Below, one piece after another: positions 27,047-35,692 of a stretch of DNA of 64,000 nt; position 1 is the first letter of the stretch; each line of letters starts with the position of its first letter. The DNA lies in the NCBI RefSeq assembly GCF_003991405.1, contig NZ_RPEN01000149.1, positions 55,413 through 119,412 on the forward strand, read 5' to 3'. The notes beneath the pieces were generated by a model. The model searched no databases and was not told the DNA's origin. It saw nothing but the letters and a program-made list of their open reading frames with translations. A program made the translations under genes and the position numbers. Source of the stretch: Pseudorhodobacter sp. E13 (GTDB lineage: Bacteria > Pseudomonadota > Alphaproteobacteria > Rhodobacterales > Rhodobacteraceae).

Positions 27047-28240
27047 ATGAAAATAGCGATTGCAGGGGCGGGGATCGGGGGGCTGGCGGCGGCCTGCTTG
27101 CTTGCGCAAGACGGGCATGAGGTGGCGATTTTCGATCAGTTTGACAGCCCGCGCCCGGTCGGCTCTGGCCTGATGATCCAGCCGCTGGGCCTTGCCGTGC
27201 TAGAGGCTTGCGGCGCGGGGCCATCGGTGCGTGCGGCAGGCCAGCGCATCGCGCGGATATTTGGCAGCGAAACCACGCGGGGGCGGCGGATCCTCGATGT
27301 CACCTATGACAGGGCCGGCCGCGCGCAGGCGCAGGGCACAGCCATCCACCGTGCCGCCCTGCACGCAGCCCTTCTGGGCGCGGCCGAAGGCTTGGGCCTG
27401 CGGGTCATCCCCTCTGCCACCGTGCAATCGGCCCCGATGCAGGGCGCAAAGCGGATGCTGCATCTGGCAAATGGCGTGCAGCACGGCCCGTTCGATCTGG
27501 TGGTCGATGCCACGGGCAGCGGCTCTGCCTTGTCGCCGTTGCGCGCCCGCCCCCTGCCCTATGGCGCGATCTGGGGCACGGTGCCTTGGCCGAAAGGCAC
27601 AGCACTGCCCAGCAACCAACTCTCGCAACGCTATTTCCGCGCCAGCCGCATGGCAGGGGTGCTGCCCTTGGGCCTTGTGCCGGGGCGCGAGGGGCCACAT
27701 GCGGCAATCTTCTGGTCCATGGCGCGGCGCGATCTGGCAGGCTGGCCCCAGCGCCCGATTGATGCGTGGAAGGCCGAGGCTACTGCCCATTGGCCCGATT
27801 TCGCGCCCTTCCTTGATACCGTCACAACAACCGCCGCGATGACCACGGCCAGCTATTCCCACGGCACCCTGCATCGCCCCTTTGCGCCAGGACTTGCCTT
27901 TATCGGCGATGCCGCCCACCGTGCCAGCCCGCAACTGGGGCAAGGCGCGAATATGGCGCTATTCGATGCGCTGGCCCTGTCGCGCGCCCTGTCCCGCGCC
28001 CCGCTGGGCGACGCGCTGCCCGCATACGCCCAGATGCGCCGCTGGCATGTGCGCCTGTATCAAGGGATGAGCGCGGCCTTCACCCCGCAATATCAGTCCG
28101 ACAGCCGCAGCCTGCCTGCCCTGCGCGATTGGCTGCTTGCCCCGCTGTCGCTAACCTGGCCGCTGCCGCGCATCCTGTCAAAACTGGTCGCAGGGGAGCT
28201 TATCCCCCCTCTGGCGGGCGAAGTGTTTCGCAGCCCCTGA
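27047..28240 (+). CDS. FAD-dependent monooxygenase (UbiH/COQ6-like fold)
   Basis: A 397-residue flavoprotein hydroxylase. It has the Rossmann FAD motif IAGAGIGGLAAACLLAQDG with Asp at the strand end (VAIFDQ), and the second FAD motif GDAAHRASPQLGQGANMALFDA. The DG-type motif is weak. The substrate is unknown; the family hydroxylates aromatics and quinone precursors. I chose 27047 because AAGGA at 27033-27037 spaces well. The stop codon overlaps the dispersed repeat at 28240. Confidence 0.87.
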   Translation: MKIAIAGAGIGGLAAACLLAQDGHEVAIFDQFDSPRPVGSGLMIQPLGLAVLEACGAGPSVRAAGQRIARIFGSETTRGRRILDVTYDRAGRAQAQGTAIHRAALHAALLGAAEGLGLRVIPSATVQSAPMQGAKRMLHLANGVQHGPFDLVVDATGSGSALSPLRARPLPYGAIWGTVPWPKGTALPSNQLSQRYFRASRMAGVLPLGLVPGREGPHAAIFWSMARRDLAGWPQRPIDAWKAEATAHWPDFAPFLDTVTTTAAMTTASYSHGTLHRPFAPGLAFIGDAAHRASPQLGQGANMALFDALALSRALSRAPLGDALPAYAQMRRWHVRLYQGMSAAFTPQYQSDSRSLPALRDWLLAPLSLTWPLPRILSKLVAGELIPPLAGEVFRSP

Positions 28241-28261
28241 TTTCATCTTGGCCCAAATACC
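28240..28261 (-). repeat. Dispersed gene-end repeat, copy C
   Basis: GGTATTTGGGCCAAGATGAA(AT) on the minus strand; two changes from copies A and B. It begins about 16 nt past the stop of the TIGR01620 gene (minus) and overlaps the stop codon of the convergent monooxygenase. Confidence 0.7.
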
Positions 28262-28276
28262 TGACTCCCGCCTTCG

Positions 28277-29290
28277 TCACAGACCCTTCGTGTCAGACCC
28301 GGAAAACCCGTCAAACACACCCGTCATCGCCCGCCCCATCAGGTTCGATACTTTGGGGCGTGGCAAAGCGGCAAAGGGCATCGGGCGGCACAGCTCCATC
28401 GCGGCAATCCCGACCCGTGCGGTCAGCGCGCCGTTCACCACCCCTTCACCAAAGCGGCGGGACAGTTTGCCCAAAATCCCGCCCCCGGCGACCGAGCCGA
28501 TCAGATCATCGCCCAGCGCCAGCGCCCCGGTGGCCAGCAAATGCGAAAACACCCGGCGCAGCAGTTTGAAACTGCCCAAAGTGCCAGACCGCCCGCCATA
28601 CAGCGCCGCGATCTTGCGGATCATCGACAGATTGGCGAACAAGGCCACCGCGACATCCGCCAGCGCCAAAGGCACCAGCGCCGTCACCGTCGCCACCCTT
28701 CGCGCGGCGCTTTCAATCTCGGCCCGCACCGCAAGGTCCAAGGGGCCCAGCAGTTCCGTCTCGGCAAGGTTCAGCAGCGCATCGGCATCCAGCACCTCGG
28801 CCCGCCGTTCGCCCAGCCGTGCCGCACCCCAGCGCAGATCGGCCCGGTGCTTATAAAGGCCCGCCAAATGGTCCACCGCGCGCACGGCTCCTTTCAGGTC
28901 CTGCTCGGCGCGCACCCGCTCTGCCTCGGCGCGCAAACCATCCAAGCGGCCAAGCCGGTAAAACCCCAAAGCCTCGCGCAGGGCCAGACCCAGCAGCGCC
29001 AGTATGGCCAGCGCCGTCAGGCCAAAGGCGATGCCCCCCAGCACCGTGTTCCGCGCCAGCAGACCGGTGACAAAATCATACACCGCGACCGAAATCATGA
29101 AGCTGAACAACGCGCCCAGCCCCCAAACCGCCAACCGCGTGAGGCGTGACGGCTGCGCATTCGCCACCGCCGCCGCAGCCACCACCGCCCGCCCCTCGGG
29201 CAGGCCCAGATCGGGCACCGGTGGCGCGTCGGACGGGGTGGTCGCGGCGGCATCCTCCAACTCGATCAGCACAGCGCGGTTTTTGGTCAT
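28277..29290 (-). CDS. YcjF-like membrane protein (TIGR01620/DUF697)
   Basis: The 337-residue protein has two membrane helices (about 53-75 and 83-107) after a disordered acidic N-terminus. A coiled coil at about 115-170 and a C-terminal DUF697-like region follow, with hydrophobic helices (VTALVPLALADVAVALFANL and HLLATGALALGDDLIGSVAG). It is the usual partner of YcjX, a GTPase/ATPase tied to stress. The start MTKNRAVLIE at 29290 is preceded by GGAGAG. It is the last gene of the ycjX cluster. Confidence 0.85.
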   Translation of the reverse strand: MTKNRAVLIELEDAAATTPSDAPPVPDLGLPEGRAVVAAAAVANAQPSRLTRLAVWGLGALFSFMISVAVYDFVTGLLARNTVLGGIAFGLTALAILALLGLALREALGFYRLGRLDGLRAEAERVRAEQDLKGAVRAVDHLAGLYKHRADLRWGAARLGERRAEVLDADALLNLAETELLGPLDLAVRAEIESAARRVATVTALVPLALADVAVALFANLSMIRKIAALYGGRSGTLGSFKLLRRVFSHLLATGALALGDDLIGSVAGGGILGKLSRRFGEGVVNGALTARVGIAAMELCRPMPFAALPRPKVSNLMGRAMTGVFDGFSGSDTKGL

Positions 29291-29427
29291 GGGATTCTCT
29301 CCTGCGCAATATGCGCCTGACTGGTCAAATGCGCATTGACGCAGCAATCTTCAAGAGAAACCAGTCTAGCGCTTGTGCCCTGAACCGCAAGCGCAAGCGC
29401 CAGGCAGCAACAGGTTACGCAGGGCCG

Positions 29428-29886
29428 CTATGGCAGGCTCACGCCCTCATTGGCGCCATGGGCCGACCTGCGGTCATAGGCTTGTTGTTCGGCAACATGG
29501 TCGCGGGTCAGTTGAACACAGCGCCTGCGCATGGTGCGCCTATCCATCGGGGTTGTGGCCCTTTCCACATCGGCCTTGAAATCATTGATCAGCCGCAAGG
29601 AAATGGCGTGGTGGTTGTCCTCATGCTGCGACAAGGCGCGGATCATCTGATCCCAGATCCGCTGATCCGCGCTGGAGGCTGCACGATATTCCGGCCATTC
29701 CGGCAACTCGATCAAGGGCCGCAATGACACCGTGATCCGTGCCGCTGCGGGGCGGCACTGCAAGGTGCCGGAATAGCGCCTCCATTCGGGGCGCGCATCC
29801 AAGAGCCGATGCACCCCAATCAAGGTGGGGTCCGAAACCCGATAGGTGGTGCGCCGCGGAGGGCTGAGTGAAAGCCTGACTTCCAT
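29428..29886 (-). CDS. DUF922-type predicted zinc protease
   Basis: The 152-residue protein has an HExxH motif (H88-E89-x2-H92, in LSQHEDNHHAIS), preceded by LPEWPEYRAA and W79, as in the DUF922 family of predicted metalloproteases. No signal peptide or membrane helix is visible, so it may act in the cytoplasm. The start at 29886 follows a GGAGG ribosome site. It sits between ycjX and the ycjF-like gene on the same strand, so it may process one of them or their substrate. Confidence 0.72.
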   Translation of the reverse strand: MEVRLSLSPPRRTTYRVSDPTLIGVHRLLDARPEWRRYSGTLQCRPAAARITVSLRPLIELPEWPEYRAASSADQRIWDQMIRALSQHEDNHHAISLRLINDFKADVERATTPMDRRTMRRRCVQLTRDHVAEQQAYDRRSAHGANEGVSLP

Positions 29887-29974
29887 AGGTATAACCTCCA
29901 TCAAAATTGAGTTTTGAAATGGTGAAAATATACCCGAAAATCGCAGGTAAGTCAGTTGGCCTTTTGCACGATAC

Positions 29975-31396
29975 TCAGCCCAATCGGTCCGCCAGCAAAA
30001 ACTCTGCCGCGCGGTCCAGCCGGATATGCGGCGGGCCTTCTCCGGGGCGCAGGGTCAGCCGGGCGGGGGCAAAGGACATGACGGCGTAATCGGCCTCCAG
30101 CCAATGCGCCTCGCCTTTGCGGGCGGGGCCAAGCAGGTGGTTGGGGTCCTCGGGCAGATGGCCTGCGAACATCGCCGCTTGCTTGCCGGTTTCCAGCAAA
30201 GTGCCACGCACCAGATCCAGGGTTTCGCCGTTATGGGTGCGGGTTTCCTCGACCGTGGCGCGCAGGGCGGCCAATGACATGGCGCGGGTTTCCGCCCCAG
30301 CAAAGGCTGCCCGGTCCCGCGCCTCGCGCAGCAGCGCCTCGGTCACGGCGGTCAGGCGGGGGTGCTGGCTGTGGTGCAAATGATCGGCCTTTGTGGCGGC
30401 GAACAGGATTTTATCCACCCGCTTGCCCAGCAGAAGCGCGCTGAGAAACCCGTTCTGACCGGGCCGGAATGCCCCCAGTATTTCCGCCATGGTGCGGCGC
30501 ATATCCTCCAGCGCCATCGGGCCTGCATGGATGGCCCCCAACACGTCCATCAGCACGACCTGCCGGTCAATCCGTGCAAAGTGATCGCGGAAGAACGGTT
30601 TGACCACGCGGGATTTATAGGCCTCGAAGCGCCGCTCCATCTCTCGCCACAGGCTGCCGCGCGGGGTCTGGGCAGGCTTGGGCAAAGGTGCGAAGGTCAG
30701 CACCGGGCTACCCGCCAGATCGCCGGGCAACAAGAACCGCCCCGGCGTGCAATCCGACCACCCCGCCGCCCGCGCGGCCTTCAGGTAATCGGTGAAACTG
30801 GCGGCCAGCGCTTGGGCGCGGGGTTCTTCCAGCCGCAAGCTGCCATCTTCGGCCCGCGCCTGCGCCATGAAGGCCTGCGCCTCGGTGCGGTGGTCAATGC
30901 GGGACAGCGTTGCCTCGGACCATTCGGCATAGCTCTTGCCCAGCAGCGCCAGATCCAGCAACCATTCGCCGGGATAGTCGATGATGTCGATATGCACCGT
31001 GCGCGGCCCTGTCAGCCCCCCGATCAAGCCGCCGAAAAACCCCGAAGGCTGCACGCGCAACGACAAGCGCAATTCCGATATCGCGCGGGTCGAGGCAGGC
31101 CATTCCGGTGCCGCCCCCGTCAGGGCAGCCAGATGGGTTTCATAGTCAAAGCGCGGCAAGGTATCATCGGGCTGCGGTTGCAGAAACGCGGTGTGAATAC
31201 GGGGGGCTGCCGAGAACTGCGGCATCCGGCCCCGGTCCAGCAGGTTCGCGACAAGGCTGGTGATGAACACCGTCTTGCCCGCGCGGGACAGACCGGTGAC
31301 GCCCAAGCGGATCACAGGCTCGAACAAGGCCTCTGACACGCCGGATACGGCATTTTCCACGCTGCGGCTGATGCCGTCTGTAATGTCACCCAGCAC
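29975..31396 (-). CDS. YcjX-like P-loop NTPase (DUF463)
   Basis: The 473-residue protein has a P-loop [11 protein letters not shown] at 32-42 and typical YcjX blocks: FPQFSA-type start ([17 protein letters not shown]), [18 protein letters not shown] and [16 protein letters not shown]. YcjX is a GTP-binding stress protein. It is the first gene of the three-gene cluster and diverges from truA across 115 bp. Confidence 0.9.
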   Translation of the reverse strand: MLGDITDGISRSVENAVSGVSEALFEPVIRLGVTGLSRAGKTVFITSLVANLLDRGRMPQFSAAPRIHTAFLQPQPDDTLPRFDYETHLAALTGAAPEWPASTRAISELRLSLRVQPSGFFGGLIGGLTGPRTVHIDIIDYPGEWLLDLALLGKSYAEWSEATLSRIDHRTEAQAFMAQARAEDGSLRLEEPRAQALAASFTDYLKAARAAGWSDCTPGRFLLPGDLAGSPVLTFAPLPKPAQTPRGSLWREMERRFEAYKSRVVKPFFRDHFARIDRQVVLMDVLGAIHAGPMALEDMRRTMAEILGAFRPGQNGFLSALLLGKRVDKILFAATKADHLHHSQHPRLTAVTEALLREARDRAAFAGAETRAMSLAALRATVEETRTHNGETLDLVRGTLLETGKQAAMFAGHLPEDPNHLLGPARKGEAHWLEADYAVMSFAPARLTLRPGEGPPHIRLDRAAEFLLADRLG

Positions 31397-31511
31397 TCAA
31401 ATGCCCTTTTCACCAGAAGCTTGCGGCCAAGATAGGCACTCTGGCCCCGGGATCAAAGGGGAAAGCGCGCAACACCCTTGTCAGCTTCGGGGCGGCGCGG
31501 TAACGGGGGGC

Positions 31512-32282
31512 ATGCCACGCTATGCGCTGAAAATCGAATATGAAGGCGGGCCGTTCAACGGCTGGCAACGTCAGGCCGAAGGGCAGTTGACGGTGCAAGG
31601 CGCTGTGGAGGCGGCACTGGCCAAGCTGGAACCGGGGCCCCATACCATCGCCGCTGCCGGGCGCACCGATGCAGGCGTGCATGCGCTGGGGCAAGTGGCG
31701 CATTGCGATATGGCAAAGGCATGGGACCCGTTTCGCCTTGCCGGGGCGATCAATGCGCATCTGCGGCCTTTGCCCGTGTCCGTTGTGGCTTGCGCCGCGG
31801 TGGCAGAGGATTTTCACGCGCGGTTTTCGGCGCATGAACGGCGCTACCTGTTCCGCCTCGTGTCGCGGCGCGCACCTGTCACGCATGATCGCGGGCTGGT
31901 CTGGCAAGTGGGCCACCCGTTGGATCTGGCCGCGATGCAGTCAGGGGCGGCACATCTGATCGGGCTGCATGACTTTACCAGCTTCCGCTCCAGCATGTGC
32001 CAATCCGCCTCTCCGGTCAAAACACTGGACGAGATTTCGATTGCGGAACTGGAATATCCCGAAGGCACTGAATATCGCTTTTCCCTGCGCGCACGGTCTT
32101 TCCTGCACAACCAGGTCCGCTCTATCGTTGGCACCTTGGAACGGGTCGGCGCGGGAAGCTGGCACCCTTCACAAGTGGCCGAAGCCCTTGCCGCCAAATC
32201 CCGCAGCGCCTGCGGCCCTGTTTGCCCCCCGCAAGGCTTGTATCTGACGGGCGTCGGCTACCCCCAGGACCCGTTTGCTTAG
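31512..32282 (+). CDS. truA: tRNA pseudouridine(38-40) synthase TruA
   Basis: TruA makes pseudouridine at positions 38-40 of the tRNA anticodon arm. The 256-residue protein contains the catalytic Asp D53 in [16 protein letters not shown], the N-terminal [15 protein letters not shown] and the C-terminal [17 protein letters not shown]. The start at 31512 begins at the conserved [10 protein letters not shown]. The open frame to 31260 upstream is not coding-like. It is followed by a hairpin and conserved gene-end element in its own orientation (32306-32359). Confidence 0.96.
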   Translation: MPRYALKIEYEGGPFNGWQRQAEGQLTVQGAVEAALAKLEPGPHTIAAAGRTDAGVHALGQVAHCDMAKAWDPFRLAGAINAHLRPLPVSVVACAAVAEDFHARFSAHERRYLFRLVSRRAPVTHDRGLVWQVGHPLDLAAMQSGAAHLIGLHDFTSFRSSMCQSASPVKTLDEISIAELEYPEGTEYRFSLRARSFLHNQVRSIVGTLERVGAGSWHPSQVAEALAAKSRSACGPVCPPQGLYLTGVGYPQDPFA

Positions 32283-32305
32283 AGTTTCTCTATGCGGCAA
32301 AGCGC

Positions 32306-32359
32306 GCGGGGGCTGTCTGCCCCCGCACCCCCGAGGATATTTGCGCCGAAAAGAAAGCG
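32306..32359 (+). repeat. Gene-end element D (hairpin plus conserved tail), after truA
   Basis: A GC hairpin (GCGGGGGC-TGTCT-GCCCCCGC) is followed by CCCCCGAGGATATTTGCGCC and GAAAAGAAAGCG. It is the mirror image of the element at 32503-32573 and resembles the element at 54715-54769. It lies 24 nt past the truA stop in sense orientation. Confidence 0.8.
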
Positions 32360-32502
32360 CTTTAGAAAACATTAACTTTGATGGCTTACCGTCGGACTCG
32401 CGGTACAGGCTGGGAAGCCGATGACCGCCCGGAGAGAAAGCGCCCCGTCGCTGGAGGAACGTGAAAACGCAGCCTCCCCGATGGGGTGCTTGACCTTTTC
32501 GC
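32360..32502. ncRNA. Possible structured RNA between mirrored elements
   Basis: No coding potential is visible. Nested stems are: GGCT-GGGA-AGCC (32410-32421), outer GCGCCCC / GGGGTGC (about 32440-32488) enclosing GGAGG / CCTCC, and a CGT-GAAA-ACG tip with a GNRA tetraloop. The order of these stems suggests a folded RNA. Both strands could form them, so direction is undecided. I do not recognise the family. It could also be part of the 3' region of truA or of the exonuclease gene. Confidence 0.35.
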
Positions 32503-32573
32503 CGCTTTCTTTTCGGCGCAAATATCCTCGGGGGGAATTCGCCGTAAGGCGAAGGGGGGCAGACAGCCCCCGC
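32503..32573 (-). repeat. Gene-end element E, mirror of D, after the exonuclease gene
   Basis: On the minus strand it reads a GC hairpin, then CCCCCGAGGATATTTGCGCC and GAAAAGAAAGCG, identical to element D over both blocks. It has an extra small hairpin inserted (TTCGCC-GTAA-GGCGAA, 32538-32553). It lies 20 nt past the stop of the gene ending at 32593, in that gene's sense orientation. Confidence 0.8.
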
Positions 32574-32592
32574 CCGCCTATCCGCTGGCCCC

Positions 32593-34698
32593 TCAGTTCA
32601 GATCCTTGAGCAAGCGCCCGTGGCGGCGAATTTCGGTCAGCACGTCCTCAAACCGGGTCAACCCCCGGCCTTGCAACATGGCCAGCAGTTTCAAGAAAGC
32701 ATCCGCCGTGGCCACGCTGTCACCGATGGCGGTGTGGCGGGCCTCTTCCGGGATGGTGATGGACAAGCGATGCGTCAGCGCGTCGAGGCTGTGTTCCTCA
32801 TGCTGGCCAAAGATCACGGCTGAGAGTAGCACGGTATCCAGGATCGGGTTATCAAATGTCGCGCCGATGGCGGGTTCGTGGCGGCGCAGGAATTCCATAT
32901 CGAAGGGCGCGTTATGGGCGATCAGCACCGCGCCTTCGGCGAATTTGTGAAAGGCGCGGCCTGCGGTGGCGATATCAGGCGCGCCCTGCACCATGGCCTC
33001 GGTGATCCCATGCACAACGGTCGACGCGGCGGGGATGGAGCGGCCGGGGTTGACCAATGTGTCAAACACCTCTGCCTCCACGCGTTTGCCATTGACGATG
33101 CGCACAGCGGCGATTTGCACGATCTCATCGCCTTGCCCCGGCAAAAGCCCGGTGGTTTCGGTGTCAAACACCACATAGGTCAGATCCGCCAGCGCGGCAT
33201 TGGCGACCTTTTCGTTGCGCGCCTTGCCCAGCAGATCAAAGTCATAGACCACGGCGCGGGCAATCGGTTTCGGGCGCGGGCCGGTGCGGCGGGCCATGCG
33301 GATGGGCAGGCAGATACATTGCCCGCCGCCTGCCAGCGTTTCGGGCCAGATATCGGTGGCATGCCCGGTCAGCACATGGCGGGCGGTCATGCCCGGCACA
33401 TCCTCATCCAAAGGCGCATCAAGCCAGGTTTCCAACTGCGCCACCCGCAAAGGCGCGCCGGTCCACCCCAGGCGCAACAAGGCATCGGTGCCGTCTTCCT
33501 GCACGGTCAGTTGAAACGCCTTGGCCCCGACCGCCTCGGACAGACCAAGGCTGATCCGCGCCAAGAGCGACACCAGTTCAAACCCGTCGCAGCGCAGCAG
33601 CAGCGGGGCATCGGTGGCTTTCAGCGTCAGGCCCTTTGCCTCCAGCCGGGCGCGCAGACCATCGGTCAGGTCGGCCACGCGTTGCGGCGAGCGGGGTGTC
33701 ACCTCCAGCCGGCCTTCCTCTTGCCGTTCGGCAAGGTTCTTGACCGCAAGGCTGAGGCGATCCACCTCGGCGCGCACGGCGGCGTCCATCTCATGCGGGA
33801 TGTCGGCGCCTTCGGGCAAGACCGACAGCAGCGTGCTGAGATTGGCGGCGGGGCGGCGCAAGCGGTCCAGCACCTCGGCCAGCAAAGCCTCGCGTTTGCT
33901 ATGGGCGGCCAGATCGGCGGTGACATCGCGCAGGGTCAGCACATAGCCGGGGGCGACACTGCCTTCGGCGGGCAAAAGCCGCATGCGGGCTGCCAGAATT
34001 TCGGCCCCGTCGCGGGTGGCGCATAGCAGGTCCGAGGCGGCGTCCGGGTCTTCGGCCTCGATCAGGCGGCGATGGGCGTGGCGGATGGGGCCTTCGCGCA
34101 GATAATCGAACAGCTTGCGGTCCAGCCCCGGAGCCACACCTTTCGCCGCCGCCCCGATCAGGTCTACCGCTGTGCCATTGTAAAATACCAGTTGGTGATC
34201 GCCCGAACACAGCAGCACGCCCACCGGCACATCCGACAACAGCGCCGCCAACCGGTCCTTTTCTGCCGCAAGCCGCGTGGTTTCGCGGGCCACCGCCTCG
34301 GCCAGTGCATTGCGGGTTTCCGAAAGGCTTAGGGCGGTGGCTTGCGCGGCGGGGGCCAGATCGCCCAGATAGCGCGCGCTGTCGGCATTCATCACCGCGC
34401 CGACATCGGCATGTGCCCGCGCCCGCAGCGCGCCTGCCAAAAGGTCAATCGGCTTGGATACGTTGACGTCAAACAGATACCAGACCGCTGCCGTCAGCCC
34501 CACCACGCCAAAGCCGCCAATCACGCCGCCTTGCACAAAGGCATTCAGACTTTCGGGGGAGCCAAGCCGGCGATAGCCCAGCATCAGCCCAAGGCACAAA
34601 AGCACCACCGCGCCAATCGCCAGCGCCGCAAAGAACAAAAACACGCGCAGCCGCAGGCCAAGGTTTTGCAGGGCGAAGGGTTTGGCTTTCGGTGTCAT
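32593..34698 (-). CDS. Membrane sensor-like protein fused to DnaQ-type exonuclease
   Basis: A 701-residue fusion. Two membrane helices (about 16-40 and 55-78) and a HAMP-like linker lead to a PAS-like domain (about 150-265). A histidine-kinase-like region follows (about 270-480), but the expected His of the H-box is missing (EVLDRLRRPAANL) and no ATPase N-box Asn is visible, so it is probably not an active kinase. From residue 507 there is a complete DEDDh exonuclease: VVFDTETTG, LIAHNAPFDMEFL, HSLDALTHR and HTAIGDSVATADAF, with all four acidic residues and the His intact. It may degrade a nucleic acid or nucleotide in answer to a membrane signal. It ends the acetate cluster. Confidence 0.85.
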   Translation of the reverse strand: MTPKAKPFALQNLGLRLRVFLFFAALAIGAVVLLCLGLMLGYRRLGSPESLNAFVQGGVIGGFGVVGLTAAVWYLFDVNVSKPIDLLAGALRARAHADVGAVMNADSARYLGDLAPAAQATALSLSETRNALAEAVARETTRLAAEKDRLAALLSDVPVGVLLCSGDHQLVFYNGTAVDLIGAAAKGVAPGLDRKLFDYLREGPIRHAHRRLIEAEDPDAASDLLCATRDGAEILAARMRLLPAEGSVAPGYVLTLRDVTADLAAHSKREALLAEVLDRLRRPAANLSTLLSVLPEGADIPHEMDAAVRAEVDRLSLAVKNLAERQEEGRLEVTPRSPQRVADLTDGLRARLEAKGLTLKATDAPLLLRCDGFELVSLLARISLGLSEAVGAKAFQLTVQEDGTDALLRLGWTGAPLRVAQLETWLDAPLDEDVPGMTARHVLTGHATDIWPETLAGGGQCICLPIRMARRTGPRPKPIARAVVYDFDLLGKARNEKVANAALADLTYVVFDTETTGLLPGQGDEIVQIAAVRIVNGKRVEAEVFDTLVNPGRSIPAASTVVHGITEAMVQGAPDIATAGRAFHKFAEGAVLIAHNAPFDMEFLRRHEPAIGATFDNPILDTVLLSAVIFGQHEEHSLDALTHRLSITIPEEARHTAIGDSVATADAFLKLLAMLQGRGLTRFEDVLTEIRRHGRLLKDLN

Positions 34699-34764
34699 TC
34701 ATGCCGCCTTTCCGTGCAGATGCTGTTGCGGTCCTTGGCCATGGTCTTGCGCGTTCGCCTGTGG

Positions 34765-35151
34765 TCAGCCTTCCAGCAGGCGGCGCACTTCGGCGCGCAA
34801 TTCGGTCAGTTCAAAGGGTTTGGAGATGAAGCCATCGGCCCCCAGCGCCAGCCCCTTTTTGCGTTCAATCGCAGAGCCGCGCGCCGTCATCATCAGGATT
34901 TTTATATCGGCCAGCTCCGGGTCCAGCCGCATGCCTTGGCAAATCTCATAGCCCGACATTTCGGGCAGCATCACATCCAGCAACACCAGATCGGGGTGCA
35001 TGGCGCGGATACGGGCCAGCGCCTCGCCGCCATTGGCGACGCGATCATGCGCATAGCCTTCGCGGGTCATCAGATAATCCAGCGCCAGCGCGATATTGTC
35101 TTCGTCTTCCACCACCAGAACGCTGTGTTGTTTCACCCCATCCATGGCCAT
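34765..35151 (-). CDS. CheY-like response regulator receiver
   Basis: A 128-residue stand-alone receiver domain. The acidic pocket (VVEDEDNIA near residue 10), phospho-acceptor Asp in HPDLVLLDVMLPEMSG (about 54), Thr/Ser in MMTARGSA and Lys in FISKPFELTEL are all present, so it should be phosphorylated. It has no output domain. The kinase is not obvious, since the adjacent fusion protein lacks the kinase residues. It lies 66 bp upstream of that gene on the same strand. Confidence 0.92.
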   Translation of the reverse strand: MAMDGVKQHSVLVVEDEDNIALALDYLMTREGYAHDRVANGGEALARIRAMHPDLVLLDVMLPEMSGYEICQGMRLDPELADIKILMMTARGSAIERKKGLALGADGFISKPFELTELRAEVRRLLEG

Positions 35152-35157
35152 TGGTCG

Positions 35158-35679
35158 CTACCCCCCTTGGCAGGCTGCGCGTTGCAGCTCATCCTCTGTG
35201 CCGACATCCATCCATTCGCCCCCGGTCAAGGTGCCGTCGGGCAGCAGTTCAACCCCTTCAAGCAGGTCCGCGCGGCGACCGGTTGCGCAGTCAAAGGCCA
35301 CCGGGATGCGCTGTGTCGGGGTCCAGCGTTGCACCAGCATCACCTCGGCCATCCGCAGCGCGTCATTTTGCGGGCTTTTCACCATGCCGGTGCCATCCAG
35401 CGCCGCAAAGCGCGAGGATACCGGGAACACATAGGTCCAGGGCCGGTAGAACACCTTATCCGCAGGCGAGGACAGGATGACCACCTGTTCGGGCAGCACG
35501 CTGGTCGTGCGGGTATACCATGTATATTCGTTCCAGATGGAAAACAGGATCATGCCCAGCCCGATAGAGGCCGGAATCGTCCATTTCGGCAGCCGCCCCC
35601 CCGACAGGTGCCGCACGACCACGACAAAGCCGACAAGGCCCAATCCGGCAGCAAAGGTGGCGATATAGTCCATCAACAT
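35158..35679 (-). CDS. Membrane-anchored protein of unknown function in acetate cluster
   Basis: I do not recognise this 173-residue protein. Two membrane helices at about 5-22 (YIATFAAGLGLVGFVVVV) and about 32-45 flank a short loop. A soluble C-terminal domain follows (VILSSPADKVFYRPWTYVFPVS, then IPVAFDCATGRRADL), probably periplasmic. Two cysteines (C-ATG and the penultimate C) could pair. The start is taken at 35679 (MLMDYIATF), with 35673 as alternative; no strong ribosome site is visible. It sits between the DUF294 gene and the receiver gene. Confidence 0.6.
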   Translation of the reverse strand: MLMDYIATFAAGLGLVGFVVVVRHLSGGRLPKWTIPASIGLGMILFSIWNEYTWYTRTTSVLPEQVVILSSPADKVFYRPWTYVFPVSSRFAALDGTGMVKSPQNDALRMAEVMLVQRWTPTQRIPVAFDCATGRRADLLEGVELLPDGTLTGGEWMDVGTEDELQRAACQGG

Positions 35680-35692
35680 AAGGCGGTATCTT

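Noticed and set aside
32360..32502. Signal-recognition-particle RNA, RNase P RNA or cobalamin riboswitch
   Set aside because: None of their hallmark words (GGAAGCAGC, the P4 core, or the B12 box) are present.
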